Notes: a model not told the origin generated them from the letters alone. 64,000 nt of DNA from PALSA-1353 sp050014015 (GCA_050014015.1 JBEKEC010000010.1:28317-92316); one strand, 5' to 3'; counted from the first letter of the stretch, positions 8,382 to 18,213 are shown. Made by a program: numbers and translations.

Positions 8382-9404
8382 TCATATCGGCTCGATCAGC
8401 GCCGGCTCCACCAATTTCCTGATCCTTTCGACCACGTTGGTGTTTCCCAGCCGCCAGATGAGTTGCTCGACACCCCTGCGGCCGATGCTCTCGGCGCGGA
8501 TGTCCAAGGTCGCCGGAGCCGGCCGCAGCCGGCTGAGATAGGGCATCTCATTGTTGCAGGAGATGAGATGCACCTCGCCGTCGTTGCCCAGCGTGATTCC
8601 CGCCTCCGCCAGGGCGGAATAAACCGTGGGGGCGTGCCGATCCTCGGCGACGAACAGGCCCTGCGGGCGAGGATTCATCTGCACAAACCGTTCAGCCAGC
8701 GAGCGTGCCGCCGAGCCGTCGAATTGCCAGAAATCCTGCGGCGATTCCAACGCGGCGCGCAGGACGTGCACGCGTACGCCGGCATCCTCAAGGTGTTGGC
8801 AAAACGCCAGTTCGCGAACCTGCAATCCCCAGGAGGGCGCCGAGGCGCTCAGATATGCGGCCGACTTGCATCCCTTTTCATGCAGATATTCCGCGGCGAT
8901 TCGCCCGATGGAAGAATTGTCCGGCATGACCTGATCGCCCCACCGAGGCGGGAAACGATTGGCCATCAGCCAAACCGTGGGCAATCCGCGAAGCTGCGCT
9001 TCGACGGCCTTGCTCGGTTGCTCGCCGTGGAGCAGCAGTCCGCCCACGCGCCGTTCTGAAATTCGCGGCGGCAACTCTTCAAGATTCGAGACGAAGCTCA
9101 CGAACAGGTCGAAATTATTTTCCCGCGCCCCGATCGACACCCCGCGAAGAAGATTGGCAAACGCCGGCGCCGTTTGCTCGCCGCTGGTGCCCAGCACCAG
9201 GAATCCAACGGTCTTGGCCTGCTCGCCCTGGCCGTTGGTTCCTTTGCGCGCCCGCCGGCGAGCCGGGGGGGTGAAGGAAATCTCCCGCATCGCCACTCGC
9301 ACGGTTTCGGCGGTATCCGGAGCAACGCCATGCTGCTCGTTGAGAACGCGCGAAACGGTGGAAGCTGAAACTCCGGCGAGCGCGGCAACCCCGCTCAAAG
9401 ACAT
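8382..9404 (-). CDS. LacI-family transcriptional regulator 1
   Basis: This is a 340-residue sugar-responsive repressor. The N-terminal helix-turn-helix reads SGVAALAGVSASTVSRVLNE, and a periplasmic-binding-protein-like domain follows (VGFLVLGTSGEQTAPAFANL onward). I chose the ATG at 9404 rather than the longer frame at 9452 because the sequence from there aligns end to end with the paralogue at 9671-10717, which begins with the same M-S-x-S. Both proteins share the effector-domain segments LLHGEQPS/LLHGVRPS and MPDNSSIGR/MPDSYEIGR. It probably controls the adjacent hydrolase genes in response to a released sugar. The effector is unknown. Confidence 0.9.
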   Translation of the reverse strand: MSLSGVAALAGVSASTVSRVLNEQHGVAPDTAETVRVAMREISFTPPARRRARKGTNGQGEQAKTVGFLVLGTSGEQTAPAFANLLRGVSIGARENNFDLFVSFVSNLEELPPRISERRVGGLLLHGEQPSKAVEAQLRGLPTVWLMANRFPPRWGDQVMPDNSSIGRIAAEYLHEKGCKSAAYLSASAPSWGLQVRELAFCQHLEDAGVRVHVLRAALESPQDFWQFDGSAARSLAERFVQMNPRPQGLFVAEDRHAPTVYSALAEAGITLGNDGEVHLISCNNEMPYLSRLRPAPATLDIRAESIGRRGVEQLIWRLGNTNVVERIRKLVEPALIEPI

Positions 9405-9564
9405 AGCGGACTCCGAAACGACGGTGGTAAGTGTTGCAAAGACCCGGCACAATTACCACCGTATTTCTGCAATATACCCTCCAATGTGTAATAATTCCAG
9501 TGCAAAACGAACTGATGAGCTCGGAGGGAGTGCCCAATCTTTGAGGTGCCGAAGACCGGCCGGA

Positions 9565-9603
9565 TGACCGGCCGGCTCACGCTCGAAATTGAGCCGGCCG
9601 GTC
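9565..9603. terminator. Long G+C hairpin between the two LacI genes
   Basis: TGACCGGCCGGCTCA and TGAGCCGGCCGGTC pair over 14 bases around a ten-base loop. A further GGCCGG palindrome flanks each side. It lies downstream of the second LacI gene and upstream of the first, so it could separate their transcripts. No T-run follows, so it may instead be a dispersed palindrome. Confidence 0.5.
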
Positions 9604-9670
9604 CTCCGGCCGATTCATATTGCCCGGATCTTTGAGCACACGGGCGGATCGGGCGGGAGGTTCACTATTT

Positions 9671-10717
9671 CTATGGAAGTGTCGCCTGGGCCGGAACTTC
9701 GAAGTCGATGACGACTGGCTCCACGGCGCAGATAAGCCGTTCCTGGAGGTGCAGATGGGCCATGCGCCACAGGAGTTGTTCCACGCCCCGCCAGCCAATG
9801 GATTCAACGCGGATGTCGATGGCGGCGGGCTTGGGTGAAAGGCCGACCCGGAACGGCGATTCGTTGTTGCAAGAGATGATCTGGGTATGCCCCGGCCCGA
9901 TTTGAACGCCGGCCGCCTGTAGTGCCGGCTGAATCACAGCGACCTGCATGTCGTCGGCCACGAAAATCCCCGTTGGCCGCGGCGAAATTGCCATGAAACG
10001 ATCGACCAGGTCGGCAACAACCTTCTCGCTATGGCGGTGCCAATAGTCGGGGAGTTCTCCCAAGGGATGTTCCACCGCCACGACCGGAACGGATTGGTCC
10101 GCCGCGGCGGCGGTAAAACTTTGGCAATACAGCCTGAACGGCCAGAACCCGGCGTCAAGATTCAAAAACGCCAGGCGGGTGTGGCCGTGGGACGTTAGAT
10201 AGTCCGCGGCCAAGCGCCCGATTTCATAGCTGTCGGGCATGACCTGGTCGCCCCAATCCGGCCGGCGGCGGTTTCCCATGAGCCATACCGTGGGAATTTT
10301 CCTCAGACGCCGTTCAGTTTCTCCACTTGGCCGCACACCATGAAGCAGAAGTCCATCGATCCGTTGATCCAGAATCCAGGGGGAGATTTCGTTGGGATCG
10401 GGAACGAAATGGAACGCCACGTCGATTCCATTGTCCGCCCCGCCGAGGGAAACACCGCGAAGCAGCCCGGCGAATGCGGGGGTCGCCTGCTCGCCGGATG
10501 CGCCCAGCACGAGGAAGGCCGCACGTTTTTTCTCTGTTTTCAGCCGTCCCGCGGATTTGGGGCCGGGCCGCCGGTCCGACGGCGTATACCCCAGTTCCTG
10601 CATCGCCTTTCGGACGGACCGCTCCGTCTCCAGAGCTACTCGCGGATGATTGTTGATCACCCGTGACACCGTGGACGTTGAGACTCCCGCGAGCTTGGCA
10701 ACCGTGCTGATTGACAT
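9671..10717 (-). CDS. LacI-family transcriptional regulator 2
   Basis: This 348-residue protein is a close paralogue of the regulator at 8382-9404. The helix-turn-helix is STVAKLAGVSTSTVSRVINN and the hinge lies near YTPSDRRPG. The effector-binding domain runs from AAFLVLGASGEQATPAFAGL to near the C-terminus. The gene is divergent from the GH28-GH106 fusion, with 97 bp between the start codons, so that gene is the most likely target. The two paralogues may respond to different sugars from the same polymer. Confidence 0.91.
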   Translation of the reverse strand: MSISTVAKLAGVSTSTVSRVINNHPRVALETERSVRKAMQELGYTPSDRRPGPKSAGRLKTEKKRAAFLVLGASGEQATPAFAGLLRGVSLGGADNGIDVAFHFVPDPNEISPWILDQRIDGLLLHGVRPSGETERRLRKIPTVWLMGNRRRPDWGDQVMPDSYEIGRLAADYLTSHGHTRLAFLNLDAGFWPFRLYCQSFTAAAADQSVPVVAVEHPLGELPDYWHRHSEKVVADLVDRFMAISPRPTGIFVADDMQVAVIQPALQAAGVQIGPGHTQIISCNNESPFRVGLSPKPAAIDIRVESIGWRGVEQLLWRMAHLHLQERLICAVEPVVIDFEVPAQATLP

Positions 10718-10814
10718 AGGCGGCGATTATATCAACATTTTACGGGATTTTCATGAATTGCCACCTTATATTGTCGCCCGTGACCGAATCAGGACAACCA
10801 ACCCCATTTTCTCC
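10718..10814. promoter_or_regulatory. Divergent LacI / GH28-GH106 control region
   Basis: This 97-base gap must hold promoters for both divergent genes. A perfect eight-base palindrome, TTCATGAA, lies at 10750-10757 within an A+T-richer patch and is a candidate operator half-site pair. No convincing -35/-10 pair was found. Confidence 0.3.
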
Positions 10815-13800
10815 ATGAACGCAAAACTCCATTTCATCGCGGCGATATTGCTTTGCCTTATCCAGATTACCCACGGCGCGGCGGCGGCGCAGCCGGCACA
10901 GCCGGCGCCCACGCTGGACGTCCGCGCCCTCGGCGCGACCGCCGATGGCAAGACCAAAGATACCGCCGCGTTCCAAAAGGCCCTCGATGCCTGCGCCGAT
11001 ACCGGCGGGGCCGTCATCGTTCCCGCGGGGAAATATCTGATCGGGAGCATTCAGTTGCGTTCCGGCGCCACGCTCATCCTCCAGAAGAACGCCGTCGTGA
11101 CGGGCAGTCCCGATGCAACCGATTATCCGCTGGTTCCCGTGCGCTTCGAGGGCGCGATGGTCCAAGGGCATCGCGCCCTGGTCTGGGCGCAGGACGCGCA
11201 CGATGTTTCGATCATCGGCCCAGGCACGCTGGCCGGCGATAACAAAATCGGCAACCTCCGCAACCCGCGCGGGCCGGTCATGGTTGAGTTGGTCAATTGC
11301 GAGAACGTGAACCTCGACGGCTTCACCGACCGATATCGCCGGCTCTGGTCCGTTCACCTCCTGTTTTGCCGCAACGTGGTGGCGCGCCATCTGACCATCC
11401 GCACCACCTATTCCAACGGCGACGGGATCGACGTCGACTCCTCCGCGCATGTCCTGATCGAGAACTGCGACATCGACACGGGGGACGATTGCATTTCGCT
11501 CAAATCCGGCCGGGGAATCAGCGCCGTCCGCCTCGCCCGGCCCACCGAAGACGTCGTGATCGCCAACTGCGCTTTGGCCAGTGATTTCGCCGGGGTGGGG
11601 ATCGGGTCGGAAATGTCCGGCGGCATCCGCAACGTGCGCATCGAGAATTGCAATTTCACCGCCGGCGTCAACGCCGTGTACATCAAGGGCCGCATCGGCC
11701 GCGGCGGGTTCTTTGAAAACATCACCGGCAAAAACCTCAACGTCGCCACCCGTATCTTCCTCGGACTCAACCTGCGCGACGCGGGGATCATCGGGGTCGA
11801 TCCCGTGAGCGGCGAAGAGGGCGTCCCCCGCGCTCGGAACATCGCGTTCAGCAACGTCAAGGTCAACGGCGGAACCCTGGTCGACGGCGCGCGCGTTCCG
11901 CCCGGAAAATTCATAGACGGCCTGTCGCTCTCCAACGTCACCGGCACTTGCCGCCGCGCCATCACGCTGGCCAACGCGGTCAACGTGAACCTGAGCAACA
12001 TCGACGTGACCGGATACACGGGCGCGTTATTGACGACGCGGAACGTCACCGGCACGGGCCTGGACGGCGCCGTCGCGCTGCGGGTCCCGCTTCTGGAAGA
12101 CGCCGATCAGTTGCAAATCGCCTTCTCCCAGCCGCCGGATGACACGCGCCCGATGGTTCGCTGGTGGTGGTTCGGCCCCGCGGTCACCAAGCCGCAGCTC
12201 CAGCACCAGATGGAGATGATGAAACAAGGGGGCTTCGGCGGCTTTGAAGTCCAGCCCACGTATCCGCTGACGCTGGACGAGAAGATTCCCGGCGCGGCCA
12301 ATCTGAAATTTCTTTCCCCCGAATTTCTGGACGCCGTGAATTTCGTCGCGGCCAAGGCAAAGGAGATGGGACTGAGAATGGACCTGACGCTCGGCAGCGG
12401 CTGGCCGTATGGGGGCTCCATGATTTCGATCGACGATGCCGCCGGCCGATTGCGCTTCCAGCGCGTTCGCGTCGGCGCCGCCCAGTCATCGGTTGAGCCG
12501 CAGCAACTGCGGGATGGCGACGCGGTCATCGCCGCCTTCGCCGGCGATTCACTGCAGGCAATCCCCTTGAAGAACGGCGTTGCTCAGCTTCCCGCCACTC
12601 AGCCGTCTCCGACAGAAGTCACGTTCTTTGTCTCCAGTCACACGGGGATGAAGGTGAAGCGTCCGGCATTCGGCGCCGAGGGTTACGTGATCGACCATCA
12701 AACCGCGGCGGCCGTGCAGAAGTTTCTTGCATCCATCGCCGAGCCGGAGGTCGCCGCCTGCGGATCGAATCCGCCCTACGCCGTCTTCTGCGACAGCCTG
12801 GAAAGCGGCGCTGAGGACTGGACCGGGCATTTTCTGGACGAATTTCAGAAGCGGCGCGGCTACGACCTGCGTCCGTTGCTGCCGGCGCTGGTCAGCGACG
12901 TCGGAAGCAAGACCCTGGAGATTCGGCACGATTGGGGGAAGACGCTCACCGAACTTTTCAACGACAATTTCGTCAAGCAATTGCGCAGCTTCGCCGAGAA
13001 GCACGGCACGCGATTCCGCATTCAGGCCTACGGCATGCCGTCGGCGGCGCTTTACAGCTACGCCAGTTGCAACCTTCCCGAAGGCGAGGGATACCAGTGG
13101 CACGACTATCGCGCCACCCGATACGCAACGTCCGCTTGCCATCTGCTTGGAGTTCCGGTCTGCTCTTCGGAGACGTTCACGTGGATTCATTCGCCGGTTT
13201 TTCGCGCCACGCCGCTGGACGTCAAGGCCGAGGCCGACCTTCATTTCCTCCAGGGCGTGAATCAGATCATCTGCCACGGCTGGCCGTACACGCCCGCTGG
13301 GGTGGCGTTTCCCGGCTGGAGCTTTTACGCCGCGGGGGTTTTTGACGATCAGAACCCGTGGTACATCGTCATGCCCGATGTCACGCGCTATTTGCAGCGA
13401 GTCAGCTTCATGCTGCGCCAGGGATCGCCCGCCAACGACGTCGCGCTGTATCTGCCCAACGACGACGCCTGGGCGAAATTCACGCCCGGAAAAGTCGCGC
13501 TCACCGACCTCGTCGGCGAATGCATCGGGCACCAAATCGTCGGTGAAATCCTCGACTCGGGATACAATCTCGATTTCTTTGATGACGGGATGCTGGATGC
13601 CCGCGGCCGGGCCGACAACGGCTCGCTGTTGTTCGGCCAAGGCGGCAGAGGCGAAAGCACCCGAGGCCAAAGCACGCGCGGCGAGGGCGGAGGCCCGGGA
13701 GGAATTCGATACCACGTGGTCGTCCTCGCCGGCGTCGAGCGCATGCCGCTTTCCACATTGAAGAAGCTGGACGATTTCGCCGCACGTGGCGGAGTGTTGA

Positions 13801-14831
13801 TCGCCACCCGCCGTCTGCCGGGCCTCGTCCCCGGATACACGGCCACGGATGCCGACCAAAAAGCCCTCCAGACGATCGTCCGCCATCTTTTCCAGGATCC
13901 GGACGCACCCGGCATTTTCATTGCGGATGAAAGCCGGTTTGCCGAAACCGTGGAATCGCTCAAGAAATTCAGGCCCGACGTGCAATTCTCGCCGGCGGCG
14001 CCGCAGATCGGATTCGTTCGCCGTAACACCGACGGCGGCGCAGTCTATTTCCTCGCCAACACCAGCAATCAGCCCAAACGCGTAACCGCCGGCTTCCGCA
14101 CCGAAAGCATCTTCGCCCAGCAGTTGGACCCCGTTACCGGAAAAATCACGCCGATGGAAATCGTCGGCCACCCGGAAGGCTACACCTCGGTGCAGCTTGC
14201 TCTGGCGCCCTACGGCTCGACGATTTTGCTGTTCAGCAACCGCCTCTACTCCTCGCCGGCCGCGACGCGGCCCGCCCCGCCGGCAGTCGATCTCAACTCC
14301 GGTTGGTCGGTTGCCTTCGGTCCCGACGCCAAGCCCGCGCCTCTTTCCGCCTTACGTTCCTGGACGGATGACGTTGCCACCCGATCGTTTTCCGGCGTGG
14401 CAAGCTATGCCAATCATTTCACGCTCTCGGCCGATCTGCTGGCGGCGGGTCGGATCGCGATGGATTTTGGCGATGGCGCGCCCTCGAAAGTGGCTGAGAA
14501 GCGCCTCCAGGGATATCACGCGGAGTTGGACGCCCCCGTCCGCGATGCGGCCGTTGTCTATATCAATGGCAAGCGAGCCGGCGCCGTCTGGTGCGCTCCT
14601 TATCGTCTGGACGTAACGGAGCTGCTGAAGGCCGGCGACAACGACGTGCGCATTGACGTCGCCAACACCGCCGTGAATTATTTGGCCGCTCACGGATTTC
14701 CCAATTACGACTACCAGGGCGTCAGCGGGCAGTACGGCTCACGCTTTAGCCCTGCCGCAGCGGCGCAGTTCCAGCCAATTCCATCCGGCCTGCTCGGATC
14801 GATCAAGCTGATTGGTGGTGGATCAATCTGA
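10815..14831 (+). CDS. Secreted two-enzyme fusion: GH28 polygalacturonase-like + GH106 rhamnosidase-like
   Basis: This 1338-residue protein starts at the ATG at 10815, which gives a clear signal peptide (MNAKLHFIAAILLCLIQ). Residues 30-420 are a GH28 right-handed beta-helix with VRALGATADGKTKDTAAFQK, NGDGIDVDSS and DTGDDCISLKSGRG. The usual catalytic-site His motif reads FAGVGIGSEMSGG and the usual RIK reads YIKGR, so key residues may differ. From about residue 440 a GH106 alpha-L-rhamnosidase follows: RPMVRWWWFGPAVTKPQL, MDLTLGSGWPYGG, FCDSLESGAEDWT, and a C-terminal jelly-roll domain with VYINGKRAGAVWCAPYRLDV. The two activities would act together on rhamnogalacturonan. The frame is intact across the junction. 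Confidence 0.85.
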   Translation: MNAKLHFIAAILLCLIQITHGAAAAQPAQPAPTLDVRALGATADGKTKDTAAFQKALDACADTGGAVIVPAGKYLIGSIQLRSGATLILQKNAVVTGSPDATDYPLVPVRFEGAMVQGHRALVWAQDAHDVSIIGPGTLAGDNKIGNLRNPRGPVMVELVNCENVNLDGFTDRYRRLWSVHLLFCRNVVARHLTIRTTYSNGDGIDVDSSAHVLIENCDIDTGDDCISLKSGRGISAVRLARPTEDVVIANCALASDFAGVGIGSEMSGGIRNVRIENCNFTAGVNAVYIKGRIGRGGFFENITGKNLNVATRIFLGLNLRDAGIIGVDPVSGEEGVPRARNIAFSNVKVNGGTLVDGARVPPGKFIDGLSLSNVTGTCRRAITLANAVNVNLSNIDVTGYTGALLTTRNVTGTGLDGAVALRVPLLEDADQLQIAFSQPPDDTRPMVRWWWFGPAVTKPQLQHQMEMMKQGGFGGFEVQPTYPLTLDEKIPGAANLKFLSPEFLDAVNFVAAKAKEMGLRMDLTLGSGWPYGGSMISIDDAAGRLRFQRVRVGAAQSSVEPQQLRDGDAVIAAFAGDSLQAIPLKNGVAQLPATQPSPTEVTFFVSSHTGMKVKRPAFGAEGYVIDHQTAAAVQKFLASIAEPEVAACGSNPPYAVFCDSLESGAEDWTGHFLDEFQKRRGYDLRPLLPALVSDVGSKTLEIRHDWGKTLTELFNDNFVKQLRSFAEKHGTRFRIQAYGMPSAALYSYASCNLPEGEGYQWHDYRATRYATSACHLLGVPVCSSETFTWIHSPVFRATPLDVKAEADLHFLQGVNQIICHGWPYTPAGVAFPGWSFYAAGVFDDQNPWYIVMPDVTRYLQRVSFMLRQGSPANDVALYLPNDDAWAKFTPGKVALTDLVGECIGHQIVGEILDSGYNLDFFDDGMLDARGRADNGSLLFGQGGRGESTRGQSTRGEGGGPGGIRYHVVVLAGVERMPLSTLKKLDDFAARGGVLIATRRLPGLVPGYTATDADQKALQTIVRHLFQDPDAPGIFIADESRFAETVESLKKFRPDVQFSPAAPQIGFVRRNTDGGAVYFLANTSNQPKRVTAGFRTESIFAQQLDPVTGKITPMEIVGHPEGYTSVQLALAPYGSTILLFSNRLYSSPAATRPAPPAVDLNSGWSVAFGPDAKPAPLSALRSWTDDVATRSFSGVASYANHFTLSADLLAAGRIAMDFGDGAPSKVAEKRLQGYHAELDAPVRDAAVVYINGKRAGAVWCAPYRLDVTELLKAGDNDVRIDVANTAVNYLAAHGFPNYDYQGVSGQYGSRFSPAAAAQFQPIPSGLLGSIKLIGGGSI

Positions 14832-14840
14832 CCGCGGAGA

Positions 14841-14869
14841 AGCCCTCGGATAGCCATCCGGGGGCTTTC
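14841..14869 (+). terminator. Hairpin after the GH28-GH106 gene
   Basis: AGCCCTCGGAT pairs with ATCCGGGGGCT around AGCC with one G-T wobble and is followed by TTCG. It begins ten bases after the stop codon. It is probably an intrinsic terminator with a weak T-run. Confidence 0.6.
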
Positions 14870-15139
14870 GGGAGTGAAATTGACCGGCTGCGGTTTCCTC
14901 GGCGGCGATGGCATTACTACCGGTATATCCGAACCGGCGAATTATCACGATTTTCCGCAGTTATGGCCGGTTAGCCTTGAGAATTGTTACAAGAGTTCAT
15001 CTCTCAGTTACACAAGTCTCTTTTCCTTTGGCAAATCGCGTGGATGTGTCATGGTGTAGAATGGAGTCGTCGGGAGGACTATGTACCAGCCTTCCCACGA
15101 GGAGGCGTTTCTCATCTTCTAATCCTATTTGGCTGCTAC
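14870..15139. other. Intergenic segment without a recognisable gene
   Basis: About 270 bases between the hairpin and the protein relic hold no credible coding frame. A short frame beginning ATGTACCAGCC after a GGGAGGAC site near 15080 stops after 13 codons. It may be the surviving start of the decayed gene whose end lies at 15140-15391. Confidence 0.4.
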
Positions 15140-15391
15140 GCGGTGACGTTGACCAGCACCGTCAGCTCCGGCTCGGTGACCGTCAACAACAGCCTGCGCA
15201 ACTAAACCATCAGCGGCGCCGGCGGCAAGATCGTCGATGCCGGGGCATTCACAAAATCCGGCACCGGCACGATGACAATCGGCGCGGCGCTGAGCGTTGC
15301 CGGCTGGGACCTGGGCGATTTCAACTACGACGGAATAGTCAACGCCGCCGACTTCACCGTCCTGGCGCGGCGACGGCGGCGGCGGTCGTAG
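15140..15391 (+). pseudogene. Relic of a beta-strand-repeat surface protein with dockerin-like tail
   Basis: Translation from 15140 gives AVTLTSTVSSGSVTVNNSLR, a stop at 15203, then TISGAGGKIVDAGAFTKSGT, TMTIGAALSV and GWDLGDFNYDGIVNAADFTV. The Ser/Thr/Gly-rich part resembles autotransporter-associated beta-strand repeats. GDFNYDGIVNAADF is a dockerin-type calcium-loop tail common at the ends of planctomycete exported proteins. The internal stop, missing upstream part and arginine-rich, probably frameshifted end show the gene is dead. Confidence 0.65.
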
Positions 15392-15546
15392 AGGTAATTT
15401 CCGAGCCTATTGCGGATCGCGGAAGTCCACGCTGTCGGCGTGGGCTTTCTTTTGCGCCGGATCGGCTGTAGCCCCATCCTTGCAGTCAGCGTCGAAATCC
15501 TTGCCCAATTGCGATTTATTCCCATAATCAATCTTTTGTAACCGCC

Positions 15547-16389
15547 ATGATTGAAAACGCCCAGCCGGACGATCCAATCGCCCACCGCATTGGCGGTGTC
15601 GCCATCGAGCGGCCGCGTAGCGACCCGCCTTCGGGCGTTCCGCTGGCGCTGCGAACGGTCCAGCACGTCAAAGTCTCCCGCGGACGCTTCGGGCAAACCT
15701 GGTCCCGACGCATCGTCATGATCAAATGGGTCCTGTCTGGAATGGGAGCCATGAGAATCGGCCCTCAGCAATTGAATTTCGGACCCGGCATGGTGGCGAT
15801 TTATCTTCCAACCATCCCCCACCGATTCTGGGCCTTGAAGCCGGTCAACGAATTCTGCTGGTTCACGCTCGACGGCCCTCTGGCCGAGGAGTTCATTTTG
15901 CAGCTCGGCCTCAACGCCGGCGTATTCCATTGTCAGCCCCCGGCGCTGGAAAAGATTTATGAGTTGATGGATTGTCTCAAAGACCACACCATCCAGGGCC
16001 GCCGGCATGCAAGCCTTTTGGCGATCGACATGCTTTACGAGATCGCCAATTCCATCCGCACGCCGCGCGTTGCGCCCCTCGTGCAGCGTGCCCGCCATCT
16101 CATCGAGCAGGGTTTCGCCGATCCCGAACTTTCTGCCGAACGACTCGCGGCCGACCTGAACTATCATCGCGGTTCCCTCAGCCGGCTCTTTCACAAGCAG
16201 ACCGGCGTCACCATCATGGAGTATCTGACGCACGTCCGTCTGCAGGAAGCCAAGAGCCTTTTGCGGTACACTCAGGACAAGGTCGCCGCCGTCGCGGAAA
16301 AATGTGGATTCCGCGAGGCGACGTATTTCAGCCGATGGATTCGCAAACACACCGGAAAAACCGCCCGCGAAATGCGGCATTCCGAATGA
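15547..16389 (+). CDS. AraC-family transcriptional regulator
   Basis: This 280-residue protein has a cupin-like sensor domain in residues 1-160 and a C-terminal pair of helix-turn-helix motifs. The first helix pair is SAERLAADLNYHRGSLSRLF. The second is DKVAAVAEKCGFREATYFSR, followed by the usual WIRKHTGKTAREMR. Such regulators commonly activate sugar-use genes. It lies alone between the surface-protein relic and a TPR-glycosyltransferase gene, near the rhamnosidase genes, which are plausible targets. The effector is not predictable. Confidence 0.92.
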   Translation: MIENAQPDDPIAHRIGGVAIERPRSDPPSGVPLALRTVQHVKVSRGRFGQTWSRRIVMIKWVLSGMGAMRIGPQQLNFGPGMVAIYLPTIPHRFWALKPVNEFCWFTLDGPLAEEFILQLGLNAGVFHCQPPALEKIYELMDCLKDHTIQGRRHASLLAIDMLYEIANSIRTPRVAPLVQRARHLIEQGFADPELSAERLAADLNYHRGSLSRLFHKQTGVTIMEYLTHVRLQEAKSLLRYTQDKVAAVAEKCGFREATYFSRWIRKHTGKTAREMRHSE

Positions 16390-16452
16390 ATCGCTCCTTC
16401 CGACAAACGTTCGGCGCTTTGGTGAATCCCTCGCGATGACAACCGACTCGCC

Positions 16453-18213
16453 ATGACAATCGAGCAGACAATCGACGCCGCCGCGCAGCTCCATCGCGCC
16501 GGACGATTGGAAGAGGCCGAGCGGCAATATCGCCAAGTCCTGGCAATCCAACCAGACAATGCCGACGCCCTGCACCTGCTGGGCGTCCTCTGCTCGCAGC
16601 AGGGCCGGGAAGACATCGCCGCCGACCTCATCCTGCGTGCCATCGCCCGCGATCCCGGCCAGCCAATGTACCACGGCAACCTGGGCCTCGCCCTCAGCCG
16701 CCTCGGTCGCCTCGACGAAGCGATTGGATGTTTCGAGAAGGCCCTGGCCCTCGGCAGCCGCGATCCCAATGTCCTCAACAACTATGCCGATGCGTTGCGC
16801 AAAGCCGGAAAGCCCGACCGCGCCCTGCCGATCTTCCGGCAGGCGATTGCGATAGGTCCCCAACTCCCCGAGCCCCACAACAACTTGGGCATCGCCCTTG
16901 TGGACCTGGGGCGGATTGACGAGGCCGTCGCATGCTATCACGAGGCGATTCGGCTCAATCCCCGATTTGCCGAGGCCCGCAACAATCTTGGCAACGCACT
17001 GCTGAAAGAGCGGCGTTTCGATGAAGCGATCCGGGAATTTGAACAGGCCCTGGCCGTCCGGCCGGATTATCCCGAGGCGATGATGAACCTCGGCGCCGCT
17101 CTGAAAGCCAGGAATCAGGACGATCGCGCCATCGAGCTCTTTCGCCGCGCGCTGAGGCTGCGGCCCGATTTCTTCGAAGCGCTGCTCAACTATGGACAAG
17201 CGCTGTGCGACAGCCGTCATTTCGACGAAGCGATCGCCGCCTTCCGCAAGGCGATCGCTCTCCGCCCCGAGGACCCGGCCGCGCATTTTCATCTTTCCGG
17301 CGTCCTGCTGCTCACCGGCAATTTTTCCGATGGATGGCGCGAGTACGAATGGCGGCTGCTCAAGCCGGACTTCGGCATTGCCAAGACCAAATTCGCGCAG
17401 CCGCGATGGACCGGCCAGGATTTGGCCCGGAAACGCATCTTCCTCCATGCCGAGCAGGGCGCCGGAGACATCATTCAGTTCAGCCGCCTCGCCGCTCTTC
17501 TGGCGCAGCACGGGGCGCAAACGATCCTGGCCTGCCCGCCGACATTGCTTCGCTTGATGCGCAGTCTCGAGGGCGTATCGCATTTAATCACCAACACCCA
17601 ATTGGCACCCGATTTTGATTATCACTGCTATCTGCTGAGCTTGCCGTTGCTGCTCGGCCTGAACCTCCAAGCCATCCCGGCCAACGTGCCCTACCTCCAC
17701 CCCCAGGCCGGATCGGCCGAGCGTTGGCGAACGCGCCTGATGCCGCTGGGAAATCGAAAAAAGATCGGCCTGGTCTGGGCCGGCAATCCCAATCACAGCA
17801 ACGACCACAACCGCTCGATTCCGCCGTCCGCATTTGCGCCGCTGGGTGAAATCTCCGGTGTCAGTTTCATCAGCCTTCAGAAGAACGATGCAGCCAATCC
17901 GCTTCCGCCGCCGGGGTTTGAGCTGATCGATCACACGGCCGAGATTTTCGATTACGCCGACACCGCCGCCCTGATCGCTAACCTGGACCTGGTGATCGCC
18001 GCCGACACCTCGGTTGCCCATCTCGCCGGCGCGTTGGCCAAGCCGGTATGGACCCTTCTCCCGTTCCATCCGGATTTGCGATGGATGCTGGACCGAAGCG
18101 ATTCGCCTTGGTATCCGACGATGCGTCTGTTCCGCCAGCCCCGCCCCGGCGATTGGCAAACCCCGATCCGCCAAATCGCCGACGCCCTAGGCGACTTGGT
18201 CAAAACCCCATGA
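16453..18213 (+). CDS. TPR protein with GT9-like C-terminal domain
   Basis: This protein has 586 residues. Residues 1-300 contain about eight tetratricopeptide repeats of 34 residues (AERQYRQVLAIQPDNADALH, NNLGIALVDLGRIDEAVACY and so on). Residues 310-586 form a Rossmann-like domain with FLHAEQGAGDIIQFSRL, KIGLVWAGNPNHSNDHNRS and AADTSVAHLAGALAKPVWTL. The last motif is typical of heptosyltransferase-like (GT9) folds. Members of this family are widespread in bacteria with complex envelopes, but no substrate is established to my knowledge. Two closely related genes lie at 31757-35021. The rhamnosidase gene follows 45 bp downstream. Confidence 0.86.
   Translation: MTIEQTIDAAAQLHRAGRLEEAERQYRQVLAIQPDNADALHLLGVLCSQQGREDIAADLILRAIARDPGQPMYHGNLGLALSRLGRLDEAIGCFEKALALGSRDPNVLNNYADALRKAGKPDRALPIFRQAIAIGPQLPEPHNNLGIALVDLGRIDEAVACYHEAIRLNPRFAEARNNLGNALLKERRFDEAIREFEQALAVRPDYPEAMMNLGAALKARNQDDRAIELFRRALRLRPDFFEALLNYGQALCDSRHFDEAIAAFRKAIALRPEDPAAHFHLSGVLLLTGNFSDGWREYEWRLLKPDFGIAKTKFAQPRWTGQDLARKRIFLHAEQGAGDIIQFSRLAALLAQHGAQTILACPPTLLRLMRSLEGVSHLITNTQLAPDFDYHCYLLSLPLLLGLNLQAIPANVPYLHPQAGSAERWRTRLMPLGNRKKIGLVWAGNPNHSNDHNRSIPPSAFAPLGEISGVSFISLQKNDAANPLPPPGFELIDHTAEIFDYADTAALIANLDLVIAADTSVAHLAGALAKPVWTLLPFHPDLRWMLDRSDSPWYPTMRLFRQPRPGDWQTPIRQIADALGDLVKTP

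Noticed and set aside
12549..14171. 540-codon minus-strand frame inside the GH28-GH106 gene
   Set aside because: It is a shadow of the real gene, with no ribosome site or domain.
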